From: GCA-003244245 sp036378735
Lineage (GTDB): Bacteria; Actinomycetota; Actinomycetes; Mycobacteriales; Pseudonocardiaceae
DNA: 21,882 bases
NCBI GenBank assembly: GCA_036378735.1
Contig: DASUVX010000061.1
Location: forward strand, 1 to 21,882
Reading direction: 5' to 3'
A program made the translations under genes and the position numbers. The notes beneath the pieces are model-generated. The model did not search any database. It worked only from the letters and a program-made list of their open reading frames with translations, and had not been told where the DNA came from. The stretch's first letter is position 1; every line of letters starts with the position of its first letter. Below, in pieces: positions 1-7,171 of this stretch.

Positions 1-141
1 CCGAACCGGCGCCGGTTGAGCTCGCGCCCTCCGAACCGGCGCCGGCTAAGCCGGCGCTACCGGAACCAGCTGTAACAGCACCCCCAGTCCCCGAAACACC
101 AGCAGTCCCGGAAGCACCACCAGTTTCCGAAGCACCACCAG
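1..141 (+). repeat. In-frame short direct repeats in the FtsY proline-rich region
   Basis: Two pairs of exact repeats are visible: a 15-bp unit beginning CCGAACCGGC at 1-15 and 31-45, and GAAGCACCACCAG at 111-123 and 129-141. The spacings (30 and 18 bp) are multiples of three, so the repeats keep the reading frame and encode Glu-Pro-Ala or Glu-Ala-Pro runs. They probably arose by slippage in a disordered segment. Confidence 0.7.
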
Positions 142-1094
142 GCGAGCTGGTCGAGCCGATCGACGCGCCTGCGGGTCGGTTGGTCCGGTTGCGGGGGCGG
201 CTGGCCCGGTCCCGCTCGGCGTTCGGGCAGAGCCTGCTGGGCCTACTCGGCGCTGGTGATCTGGACGAGGACTCATGGACCGACGTGGAGGACACGCTGC
301 TGCTAGCCGATCTCGGTGCGGCTACCACCACCGAAATCGTCGAGCGGCTACGTGAGGAGCTTGCGGCGCGCGGCGTGCGTACCACCGAGCAGGCCCGCGC
401 GGCGTTGCGTGATGTGCTGATCGAGGCATTGCGTCCGGAGCTGGACCGGTCGGTGCGGGCACTGCCGCACAGTGACAACGGCACGCAGATGCCCGGTGTG
501 GTGCTGATCGCCGGGGTGAACGGCACCGGCAAGACGACCACGACCGGAAAGCTGGCTCGGGTGTTGGTTGCCAACGGCCGCCGGGTGCTGCTCGGTGCGG
601 CCGACACCTTCCGGGCCGCCGCTGTCGACCAGCTGGCTACCTGGGGTCAACGGGCCGGCGCGGAGGTCGTGCGTGGCGCCGAGGGCGCCGATCCGGCCAG
701 CGTGGCGTTCGAGGCGGTCAAGCGGGGTAGCGCTAACGGGGTGGACACGGTGCTGATCGACACCGCTGGCCGGCTGCATACCAAGACGGGACTGATGGAC
801 CAGCTCGGCAAGGTCAAGCGGGTGGTCTCCAAGCAGACCGAGGTCGATGAGGTGCTGCTGGTACTGGACGCCACCACCGGTCAGAACGGCATGACCCAGG
901 CGCGGGTGTTCCGGGAGGTCGTCGATGTCACCGGGATCGTGCTGACCAAGCTGGACGGCACTGCCAAGGGCGGCATCGTCTTTCACGTGCAGCGCGAACT
1001 CGGTGTTCCGGTCAAATTGGTGGGACTCGGCGAAGGTGTCGATGACCTCGCGCCGTTCGAGCCCGCCGCATTCGTGGACGCGCTGTTGGGCTAA
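1..1094 (+). CDS. ftsY: Signal recognition particle receptor FtsY, 5' end outside window
   Basis: FtsY is the membrane-associated SRP receptor GTPase. It docks the Ffh-ribosome complex at the Sec translocon and hydrolyses GTP together with Ffh. The frame is open from base 3, so the gene starts upstream and about 363 residues are visible. The first 55 or so residues are Pro/Ala/Glu-rich and low in complexity. An NG domain follows: helical N domain (about bases 180-470), P-loop GVNGTGKTTT (about 516-545), DTFRAAAVDQL, DTAGR, TKLDGTAKGG and the closing GLGEGVDDLAPF. The order and spacing of these G motifs are diagnostic. The long acidic/proline N-terminal region matches the variable, membrane-binding A region of actinobacterial FtsY. 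The partner gene ffh lies at 7172-8701. It ends in TAA, 184 bases before amt. Recognition is secure; only the true start is unknown. Confidence 0.96.
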   Translation, partial: EPAPVELAPSEPAPAKPALPEPAVTAPPVPETPAVPEAPPVSEAPPGELVEPIDAPAGRLVRLRGRLARSRSAFGQSLLGLLGAGDLDEDSWTDVEDTLLLADLGAATTTEIVERLREELAARGVRTTEQARAALRDVLIEALRPELDRSVRALPHSDNGTQMPGVVLIAGVNGTGKTTTTGKLARVLVANGRRVLLGAADTFRAAAVDQLATWGQRAGAEVVRGAEGADPASVAFEAVKRGSANGVDTVLIDTAGRLHTKTGLMDQLGKVKRVVSKQTEVDEVLLVLDATTGQNGMTQARVFREVVDVTGIVLTKLDGTAKGGIVFHVQRELGVPVKLVGLGEGVDDLAPFEPAAFVDALLG

Positions 1095-1149
1095 CGTACC
1101 TGGTGATTCGGCTGCTCCGAGCGTACATCGTGTCTATCGCAACCTGGAT

Positions 1150-1208
1150 GTAACAGCAGAACAACCACAGTTAACGCGGCTGAAACGCGCGGTGCCTCCA
1201 GGTGAAAC
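1150..1208 (+). promoter_or_regulatory. Putative GlnR operator upstream of amt
   Basis: The gap between ftsY and amt holds three phased pairs of 5-mers resembling the actinobacterial GlnR pattern (GTnAC-n6-GAAAC). They are GTAAC (1150-1154)-n6-ACAAC (1161-1165), TTAAC (1171-1175)-n6-GAAAC (1182-1186), and TGCCT (1193-1197)-n6-GAAAC (1204-1208). The two exact GAAAC half-sites are 22 bp apart, two helical turns, and the first pair sits 21 bp before the second. GlnR is the OmpR-type regulator of nitrogen genes in this phylum and amt-glnB is a classic target. The site pattern is visible in the sequence; regulator identity is inferred. Confidence 0.65.
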
Positions 1209-1278
1209 ACGCACTAATCACTCTTTTCACACGCACCACCCGATCGTGGTGCCGTGTTCGACACAGAGGAGTGAACCC

Positions 1279-2652
1279 GTGCCAGACACTGGTGACACTG
1301 CCTGGATGCTCGCCAGCTCGGCCCTGGTGCTGCTGATGACTCCAGGCCTGGCGTTCTTCTACGGCGGCATGGTCCGCTCGAAGGGCGTCTTGAACATGAT
1401 AATGATGAGCATGTCCGCGATGGGAGTCGTGGGCGTCCTCTGGGTGCTGTACGGCTACTCGGAGGCATTCGGCAACGACGCCGGTCACGGCTTGGTCGGC
1501 AACCCGTTCGAGCACTGGGGGCTGCACGGTCTGTACGGCGGGACCTACCTCGCCAGCGGGGGGTCCAAGGTCGACATCCCGCTGGTAGGGACGCTCCCCG
1601 CGACAGTGTTCGTCGCATTCCAGGCGATGTTCGCGATCATCACGGTGGCCTTGGTGTCAGGTGCCGCCGCGGACCGCCTGCGCTTCGGGCCATGGCTGGC
1701 GTTCGCCGCGTTATGGGCGACGGTGGTGTATTTCCCGGTCGCGCACTGGGTGTTCTCCTTCGACGGCGTCAGTGCCCCGGTCGGCGGCTGGATCGCCAAC
1801 CGCCTGAAGGCGATCGACTTCGCCGGCGGCACAGCAGTGCACATCAATGCGGGCGCTGCCGGCCTGGCGCTGTGCCTGGTGCTGGGCAGGCGCCGTGGCT
1901 GGCCACGCGACGCGATGCGCCCGCACAACCTGCCCTTGGTAATGCTCGGTGCCGGCCTGCTGTGGTTCGGTTGGTTCGGATTTAATGCCGGATCGGCCAC
2001 TGCCGCAAACGGCGTCGCAGGTATCACCTTCATCAACACCACGGTTGCGACGTGTGCCGCGATGCTGGGCTGGCTGCTGGTCGAGCGCATTCGGGACGGC
2101 CGGCCTACCAGCCTCGGTGGGGCTTCGGGCGTCGTGGCCGGTCTGGTCGCAATCACCCCGTCGTGTTCGTCGGTCTCGCCGGTCGGTGCCATCGCGGTAG
2201 GAGCGATTGCCGGCGCGGCGTGTGCACTCGCCGTCAGCATCAAGTTCCGCTTCGGCTTCGACGACTCGCTCGATGTGGTGGGCGTGCACCTCATCGGCGG
2301 TCTGGTGGGCACGCTGCTGGTCGGCTTCCTGGCCACCACGTCGGCACCCGCCGGAGTCGACGGCCTGTTTTACGGTGGGGGCACTACCCAGTTGGTGCGC
2401 CAGGCCGTGGCGGCGTTCTCTGTGATGATCTTCTCGTTCGTCGGCGCTTTGATCATCGCGCTGGTGCTGAAGTACACCATCGGTCTGCGGTTGGATCGCG
2501 AGGGCGAGCAGACCGGTATCGATGAGGTCGAACACGCCGAGGCCGGTTACGAGCTCAGCGCGATCTTCACCGGGAGCGGTCCGTCGAACAGCAAGCCCGC
2601 TAAGCCGAAGCCCAAGAAGAAGGTCCCGGCCTCGGCCGGTCAGGAAGGGTGA
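1279..2652 (+). CDS. amt: Ammonium transporter Amt
   Basis: An inner-membrane ammonium channel of the Amt/MEP/Rh family, 457 residues, with about 11 hydrophobic segments. The family signature DFAGGTAVHINAG is present (around residue 170) with the first pore histidine, and the second pore histidine is in DVVGVHLIGG. The N-terminal TPGLAFFYGGMVRSK block and the conserved cytoplasmic tail ending in HAEAGYEL, which contacts PII proteins, are also present. After that tail comes a short lysine/proline-rich extension (KPAKPKPKKK) not needed for transport. I chose GTG at 1279 because GAGGA lies eight bases upstream and the protein then begins directly with the first membrane helix; the frame stays open upstream without homology. 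glnB follows six bases after the stop, the usual amt-glnB pairing, so PII can gate the channel. The upstream GlnR-like sites suggest induction by nitrogen limitation. Confidence 0.96.
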   Translation: MPDTGDTAWMLASSALVLLMTPGLAFFYGGMVRSKGVLNMIMMSMSAMGVVGVLWVLYGYSEAFGNDAGHGLVGNPFEHWGLHGLYGGTYLASGGSKVDIPLVGTLPATVFVAFQAMFAIITVALVSGAAADRLRFGPWLAFAALWATVVYFPVAHWVFSFDGVSAPVGGWIANRLKAIDFAGGTAVHINAGAAGLALCLVLGRRRGWPRDAMRPHNLPLVMLGAGLLWFGWFGFNAGSATAANGVAGITFINTTVATCAAMLGWLLVERIRDGRPTSLGGASGVVAGLVAITPSCSSVSPVGAIAVGAIAGAACALAVSIKFRFGFDDSLDVVGVHLIGGLVGTLLVGFLATTSAPAGVDGLFYGGGTTQLVRQAVAAFSVMIFSFVGALIIALVLKYTIGLRLDREGEQTGIDEVEHAEAGYELSAIFTGSGPSNSKPAKPKPKKKVPASAGQEG

Positions 2653-2658
2653 GTGGCG

Positions 2659-2997
2659 ATGAAGCTGGTGACCGCGATCGTCAAGCCGTTCACGCTGGAG
2701 GACGTCAAGGCCGCCCTGGAGCGCATCGGGGTGCTCGGTATGACGGTCAGTGAGGTGCAGGGCTTCGGCCGTCAGAAGGGCCACACCGAGGTCTACCGGG
2801 GCGCGGAGTACGCGGTGGACTTCGTTCCCAAGATCCGCGTTGAGGTCGTGGTGGACGAAGCGCAGGTGGACAAGACCATCGACGCTGTGGTCGAGGCCGC
2901 CCGGACCGGGAAGATCGGGGACGGGAAGGTCTGGGTCACCTCGGTGGATACCGTGATCCGGGTGCGAACCGGGGAGCGGGGTCTGGACGCGCTGTAG
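2659..2997 (+). CDS. glnB: Nitrogen regulatory PII protein
   Basis: PII signal protein of exactly the standard 112 residues. It binds ATP/ADP and 2-oxoglutarate and blocks Amt or controls nitrogen metabolism. The start MKLVTAIVKPF is canonical; starting at ATG 2659 rather than GTG 2653 puts the T-loop tyrosine at position 51, as in characterised PII proteins, and leaves GGAAGG about ten bases upstream. The T-loop reads EVYRGAEYAVDF (Y51 is the modification site), the B-loop TGKIGDGKVWV (83-93), and the C-terminal RVRTGERGLDAL closes the nucleotide site. In actinobacteria the tyrosine is generally adenylylated by GlnD, encoded just downstream; in enteric bacteria it is uridylylated. It could equally be called glnK, since it is linked to amt. 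A strong hairpin follows the gene. Confidence 0.97.
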   Translation: MKLVTAIVKPFTLEDVKAALERIGVLGMTVSEVQGFGRQKGHTEVYRGAEYAVDFVPKIRVEVVVDEAQVDKTIDAVVEAARTGKIGDGKVWVTSVDTVIRVRTGERGLDAL

Positions 2998-3021
2998 GCA
3001 CTCCAGCCGAGGGTGCGTCCC

Positions 3022-3056
3022 TGGTGGGCACCGGTGCACGTGGCCGGTGCCCACCA
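3022..3056 (+). terminator. Perfect 13-bp hairpin after glnB
   Basis: TGGTGGGCACCGG (3022-3034) pairs without mismatch with CCGGTGCCCACCA (3044-3056) across a nine-base loop. It begins 24 bases after the glnB stop. There is no U-tract, which is common for terminators in GC-rich actinobacteria. It probably ends the amt-glnB transcript. Confidence 0.7.
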
Positions 3057-3072
3057 ACACTTTCACGTCGGC

Positions 3073-3140
3073 GAAACCTTGACGTAACGCTCGCGCAGCC
3101 AGTTCACGCTGCTGAAACACTGCGGTTCAGCGGCTGAAAC
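3073..3140 (+). promoter_or_regulatory. Putative GlnR operator upstream of glnD
   Basis: TTCAC (3103-3107)-n6-GAAAC (3114-3118)-n6-GTTCA (3125-3129)-n6-GAAAC (3136-3140) repeats the geometry seen before amt, with exact GAAAC half-sites 22 bp apart. A further GAAAC (3073-3077)-n6-GTAAC (3084-3088) lies upstream. GCGGCTGAAAC is identical in this site (3130-3140) and in the amt site (1176-1186). The position between a terminator-like hairpin and the glnD start suggests glnD has its own nitrogen-controlled promoter. This is inferred from pattern only. Confidence 0.6.
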
Positions 3141-3238
3141 ACAGTGCGCGAAACCTCAGTATCGAGGTCGAGGGCACACGATTCCCGCACCATCCCGCCG
3201 GGCGGTGGCGGTGCTTGCGGCTAGATGGGAGGGCGGTG

Positions 3239-5683
3239 ATGGCGCGCTCTGGTGCCTTGCCGCGCGGTGGTGGCCAGGATTCCTCCGCGGACGACCTCGT
3301 CAGAGCCCGTGCCGCGCTGCTCGGGGGAACTCCTCGGCAGCGCCAGCTGGCGGCGCCGGCGCTGCGGGCGGCGTTGGCGGACCTCTACGAGCTGTGGCTC
3401 ACCTCCCGTTGCGCGGCGGTGGGTGTCGGCTGCGGTAGCGCGCTGGTCGCCGTCGGAGCCCTGGGACGCCGGGAGATGGTGCCGTACTCCGATCTGGACC
3501 TGGTACTTCTGCATGACGGCAAGCGCGACGTGGCGCAGCTCGCCGACTCGCTGTGGTACCCGTTATGGGACGCCCGCGTCGAGCTTGATCACAGCGTGCG
3601 CACCGTTGGTCAGGCCATGCAGGCGGCGACCACCGATTTGCGTGCCGCGCTCGGGTTGCTGGATGGCCGGCTGATCGCCGGCGACGAGGAGCTGTTCACC
3701 GCGATGGCCAGCGCGGTGGGGCGCGCCTGGCGCAGCGGCATTCGCGGCCGGCTGGAGGAACTCGTCGAGTCGGCGCAACAGCGTTGGCTGCACAGTGGTG
3801 ACATCGCCCACCGGGTGGAACCGGACCTCAAGAACGGCCACGGTGGGTTGCGCGATGTGCAGTTGCTCGATGCGCTATCCGCAGCCCAGCTCGCGGATCG
3901 GGCTGGCCCGGACGTACGGGACGCGCGCGAGCTGCTGCTGGATGTGCGCACCGAGGTGCACCGGCTCGCCCGGCGAGGACGTGACGTGCTGCGCGCGCAG
4001 GAGGCCGACGAGGTGGCCGCCGCGCTTGCCCTCGGTGACCGGTTCGACCTGGCCAGGCGCCTGTCAGGAGCAGCGCGCACCGTGGTTTATGCGCTGGATG
4101 TGAGGCTGCGCGCCGCACGCGCCGCACTGCCTCCCCGCGGACGGGTCCGGTTGACCGGGCTGCGCAGCCTCGGGCGGGCTCCGCAGCGCCGTCCGCTGGA
4201 CGAGGGGGTGGTCGAACATGGCGGCCAGGTGGCGCTGGCCCGCGATGCCAACCCGGCGCGGGATCCCGCGCTGGTACTGCGGGTTGCGGCGACGGCGGCA
4301 CGCACCGGGATGCCGGTCGCCACCGGAACGTTGAGCACCCTCGCTGACACAGCTCCCGAGCTGCGCCAACCATGGCCGCGGGCGGCCTTGGAGGAGCTGT
4401 TATCGCTGCTGGGTGCTGGTCCGCCGGCGGTGGACGTCATCGAGGCCATGGATCGTACCGGGCTGTGGGGCCGGCTGTTCCCGGAATGGGGTGCGGTGCG
4501 GGACCTGCCCCCCCGGGATCGAGCGCATGTCTGGACGGTGGATCGGCATCTCGTGGAGGCAGCCGCCCAGGCGGCCCGGCTGACCACCACGGTGAGCCGC
4601 CCCGATCTACTGCTGCTCGGCGCGCTGCTGCACGACCTGGGTAAAGGCCGCGGCGGCGATCACTCGGTGGTCGGGGCCGCTCTCGCCGAACAGATCGGGC
4701 ACCGGCTCGGGTTGTGGCCCTCCGACGTCGCGATACTGCGCGCGATGGTGCGCCACCACCTGTTGTTACCGCATACCGCGACCCGCCGGGATCTCCAGGA
4801 CCCCACCACTGTGCAGCGGGTGATCGACACCCTCGACAGGGATCCGGTCCTGCTGGAATTGTTGGTGGCCTTGGCGGAGGCCGACAGTCTGGCCACCGGC
4901 CCAGGTGTCTGGACCGAATGGCGTGCCGCGCTCATCTCCGACCTCGCCGAGCACTGCCGCGCGGTGCTGGCTGGCCGGCCCATGCCAGGTCCAGAGCCGC
5001 TCACCGAGCAAGACCGCGCACTGGTGCAGCGATGCCTGCAAGGCGGCTCCGTGCATGTGGCCCTAAACACTGCTGTTGGGCAGCCGGCTACCTCCATTGT
5101 GGTGATCATTACCCCTGGCCGGCCCGGCGTGCTCGCGTTGGCTTCCGGAGTCCTCGCGCTGCATTCGCTGCAGGTCCACTCCGCCGACATCCGCGTCGTC
5201 GAGCTTCCCGAAGGCACCGCGGCGTTGGAGAGCTTTACCGTGTCACCGCGCTTCGGCCGGCTGCCTGATGTCGCACTGCTCCGCCAGGACTTGATGCGGG
5301 CATTGGATGGTTCGCTGCGACTAGCGGACGCGCTGGCGGCCAAAGAGCGCGACTACGGCGAGGTCTTCACGCCCGCAACGGAGCCCGCGAGCAGGGTGTT
5401 GTGGTTCGACGACGAAGCCACTGGAGCGGTGGTCCTCGAGCTGCGCACCACCGACCGGATCGGGTTGCTGTATCGGGTTGCCGCGGCGTTGGAAAGCAAC
5501 TCCGTCATCGTCCGGTGGGCTCGGGTCGCGACGCTGGGCAGCTCGGTAGTCGATTCGTTCTGCCTGACCGCCTCTGCTGCTGACGGTGTTCGCCCAGGTG
5601 AGGGCGTCTCCGATGGCCGAGCTGTACTGCCGCTCGAGGTCCGCGGCCGAGTCGAGCGGGCGGTGCTCAGCGCGGCCCGGTGA
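3239..5683 (+). CDS. glnD: PII nucleotidyltransferase GlnD
   Basis: A bifunctional nitrogen sensor that modifies and de-modifies PII in response to glutamine. The domain order is typical. First comes a nucleotidyltransferase with GALGRREMVPYSDLDL (G76-R77 and the metal-binding D85/D87). Next is the GlnD/GlnE linker containing DLKNGHGGLRD, then an HD phosphohydrolase with LLHDLGKGRGGDHS (H465-D466), and finally two C-terminal ACT domains (about residues 619-690 and 730-800) that sense glutamine. The length of 814 residues is slightly short of enteric GlnD, as usual in actinobacteria, where the product adenylylates PII. ATG 3239 is preferred because GGGAGGG ends five bases before it; GTG 3236 and TTG 3215 are in frame but badly spaced. 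All catalytic motifs look intact. It is separated from glnB by a hairpin and its own GlnR-like site. Confidence 0.95.
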   Translation: MARSGALPRGGGQDSSADDLVRARAALLGGTPRQRQLAAPALRAALADLYELWLTSRCAAVGVGCGSALVAVGALGRREMVPYSDLDLVLLHDGKRDVAQLADSLWYPLWDARVELDHSVRTVGQAMQAATTDLRAALGLLDGRLIAGDEELFTAMASAVGRAWRSGIRGRLEELVESAQQRWLHSGDIAHRVEPDLKNGHGGLRDVQLLDALSAAQLADRAGPDVRDARELLLDVRTEVHRLARRGRDVLRAQEADEVAAALALGDRFDLARRLSGAARTVVYALDVRLRAARAALPPRGRVRLTGLRSLGRAPQRRPLDEGVVEHGGQVALARDANPARDPALVLRVAATAARTGMPVATGTLSTLADTAPELRQPWPRAALEELLSLLGAGPPAVDVIEAMDRTGLWGRLFPEWGAVRDLPPRDRAHVWTVDRHLVEAAAQAARLTTTVSRPDLLLLGALLHDLGKGRGGDHSVVGAALAEQIGHRLGLWPSDVAILRAMVRHHLLLPHTATRRDLQDPTTVQRVIDTLDRDPVLLELLVALAEADSLATGPGVWTEWRAALISDLAEHCRAVLAGRPMPGPEPLTEQDRALVQRCLQGGSVHVALNTAVGQPATSIVVIITPGRPGVLALASGVLALHSLQVHSADIRVVELPEGTAALESFTVSPRFGRLPDVALLRQDLMRALDGSLRLADALAAKERDYGEVFTPATEPASRVLWFDDEATGAVVLELRTTDRIGLLYRVAAALESNSVIVRWARVATLGSSVVDSFCLTASAADGVRPGEGVSDGRAVLPLEVRGRVERAVLSAAR

Positions 5684-5693
5684 GCAGCGGGGC

Positions 5694-5699
5694 TACCAT
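5694..5699 (+). promoter_or_regulatory. Candidate -10 element for a leaderless divIVA-like transcript
   Basis: TACCAT fits the actinobacterial -10 pattern TAnnnT and ends eight bases before the ATG at 5708. No Shine-Dalgarno sequence is visible in that short gap. A transcript starting at or next to the ATG would be leaderless, which is common in this phylum. Confidence 0.4.
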
Positions 5700-5707
5700 C
5701 CAGCCAC

Positions 5708-6778
5708 ATGCACGGATCCCGGGATGAGGTTGTTCCCTTACCTCCGCCGTTCGAGATCGTGTTGCGCGGATTTGACCGCCAGCAGGTCATCGACCACGTC
5801 AACGCGCTCAAAGCTCGCGTTGCCGTCCTCGGAGCTGAACGGGATGCTGCCCTGCAGCGGGCCGCTGACCTCAACGAGCATCTTGAACAACTTCGTCGTG
5901 AGGCGGCTGAGGCAACCAGGCAGGCTGATCGCCTTCGTCGTGATGCAGAGGACGCGGCCACCGAGATCGACCGCCTGCAGCGGTCACCGCTGGCCGGCGC
6001 GACCGCGCGGATCCAGCGAATGCTGCAGATGGCCGAGGACGAGGCCGCCGAGCTGCGGGCCGACGCGGAGCAGGAGGCCAGCTCGCTGCGCGGCAACTCC
6101 CGCGCCGAGGCTGATCGGCAGCTGGCCGAGACCAGGCAACTGTGTGAGCGTCTGGAGGCCGAGTCCACCAGCCGGCGTCGCGCTGACGACGCAGAATCCG
6201 CGGGCCGCCGGCACCGGGCCGAGCAGGAGTCCGAACAGGACATCGCGCGACGCCAGGCCGAGACGCAGGACTGGGTCAGCGATTATCAGGCTCGCAGCAT
6301 CGCCGCGCTGCATGCGCTGATGCTGATGGCAGGTGAGCGGCTGAGTAACCGGGTGGTCAAGGTCAAGCGGCAGGTCACCGCGGCCAAGGCACTGAGGTCC
6401 GAAGTCACCGGTCAACTGTCCGTGGTGCAACGCCTGCTGGCCGATGCGCTCGGCGTGGTCGATCAGCTAACCCCGGCTGAGCAGGCCGAACAAGCTGAGC
6501 AGGCCGAACAAGCTGAGCAGGCTGAACAGGCCGAGCAGGCCGAGCAGGCCGAGCAGGCCGAACAGGCTGAGCAGCCCGACCAGGCCGAGCAGGTTGACCA
6601 AGCCGGATACGTTGAGCAGCCCGTCGATGCGGCTGAGCCGTCAGACGACGCACCATCACCGCAGCGGGGGGAGGCGCCGGCCGACCCCACGGTACCTCTG
6701 CGGCGGGAGCAGGTCGGTTGGACCGGCCGGCCGCAGCGGGCCGACCAACCTACCGCGAGGTTCGGGCTTCACCCGTAG
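5708..6778 (+). CDS. DivIVA-like coiled-coil protein with Ala-Glu-Gln repeat tail
   Basis: A 356-residue cytoplasmic protein. The N terminus (about 10-45; PFEIVLRGFDRQQVIDHVN) has the DivIVA/GpsB look, a short segment that in relatives binds curved membrane or polar sites. Residues about 35-190 are a long charged, alanine-rich heptad region predicted to be coiled coil. A second helical block (about 190-250, with ALHALMLMAGERLSNRVVKV) follows. From about residue 257 comes an almost pure AEQ tripeptide array, then an acidic, proline-rich tail. There is no membrane helix or signal peptide. It is not the essential Wag31/DivIVA, which lies near ftsZ in relatives; it is better called an accessory DivIVA-domain protein. 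It starts 25 bases after glnD, apparently from its own promoter. Function is unknown; a role in polar growth or scaffolding is only inference. Confidence 0.75.
   Translation: MHGSRDEVVPLPPPFEIVLRGFDRQQVIDHVNALKARVAVLGAERDAALQRAADLNEHLEQLRREAAEATRQADRLRRDAEDAATEIDRLQRSPLAGATARIQRMLQMAEDEAAELRADAEQEASSLRGNSRAEADRQLAETRQLCERLEAESTSRRRADDAESAGRRHRAEQESEQDIARRQAETQDWVSDYQARSIAALHALMLMAGERLSNRVVKVKRQVTAAKALRSEVTGQLSVVQRLLADALGVVDQLTPAEQAEQAEQAEQAEQAEQAEQAEQAEQAEQAEQPDQAEQVDQAGYVEQPVDAAEPSDDAPSPQRGEAPADPTVPLRREQVGWTGRPQRADQPTARFGLHP
6476..6601 (+). repeat. Nine-base tandem repeat coding Ala-Glu-Gln
   Basis: Eleven uninterrupted copies of a 9-bp unit (GC[C/T]-GA[G/A]-CA[G/A]) run from 6476 to 6574, followed by degenerate units reading PDQ, AEQ and VDQ to 6601. 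The first units alternate codons as an 18-bp higher-order repeat (GCTGAGCAGGCCGAACAA at 6476-6493 and 6494-6511). Later units are mostly GCCGAGCAG. The array keeps frame whatever the copy number. Confidence 0.95.
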
Positions 6779-6820
6779 CCGACGGTGGTTGTTCCTTGCA
6801 CTGCCCTGGAATGGCCGTAG

Positions 6821-6836
6821 CGCGGCGCCGGCCGCG
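6821..6836 (+). terminator. GC hairpin downstream of the divIVA-like gene
   Basis: CGCGGC (6821-6826) and GCCGCG (6831-6836) form a six-pair stem with loop GCCG, 43 bases after the stop codon. It is short but entirely G-C. Terminator function is a guess. Confidence 0.35.
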
Positions 6837-6891
6837 GAATGCTCGCCGGCGATTAGCTGCGAGATTTGCGTAGTCCTACCTAGGTCCGATT

Positions 6892-6923
6892 GCGGGTTTT
6901 CCCGCTGCCCGGGTGGCCCGGGC
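6892..6923. other. Two adjacent perfect hairpins in the gap before ffh
   Basis: GCGGG-TTTT-CCCGC (6892-6905) is followed after one base by GCCCGGG-TGG-CCCGGGC (6907-6923). Both stems are perfect. The 393-base gap 6779-7171 has no convincing gene. These hairpins, the one at 6821, and the ffh promoter candidate at 7103 are all I see in it. They may be a terminator pair insulating ffh from read-through. Confidence 0.5.
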
Positions 6924-7102
6924 GTCGGCACGCTGATCGGGTGGCTCGGCGGTGGCCGGGCGCGTACGAGCTGCCGCTCGGGCCGGGAATCAGGCAGCTG
7001 GTGTGCGCCTCCCACCGCACGGATCCAGGCCGGATCGCCGGCTGCCCGGGGTGGGGCCCGGCAGGCCGGCGGTCCAGGCGCCCGTGTTCGCGGCAGCGCG
7101 GC

Positions 7103-7108
7103 TACGCT
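7103..7108 (+). promoter_or_regulatory. Candidate -10 element for ffh
   Basis: TACGCT matches TAnnnT and lies 63 bases before the ffh start, in the context GGCTACGCTGACG. No convincing -35 is visible about 17 bp upstream. It is the best promoter candidate in a gap that otherwise holds only hairpins. Confidence 0.4.
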
Positions 7109-7171
7109 GACGTAGAAGCTGCATACTCCGGGGTCATCACCCCGCCGGACCTCAAAGGGAGCGCGACGGGC

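Noticed and set aside
1711..3120. A 469-codon open frame on the minus strand opposite amt and glnB
   Set aside because: It lies antisense to two certain genes, is rich in His/Arg/Asp from GC-codon mirror effects, and has no recognisable domain.
6476..6574. CRISPR-like or minisatellite array
   Set aside because: The repeats are 9 bp, contiguous and in frame with a long gene, with no spacers. They are a coding tandem repeat.
6890..7171. Upstream extension of the ffh frame
   Set aside because: The frame is open, but the extra 94 codons are Arg/Gly/Pro-rich without SRP54 similarity and contain the hairpins and promoter candidate; the standard N terminus starts at 7172.
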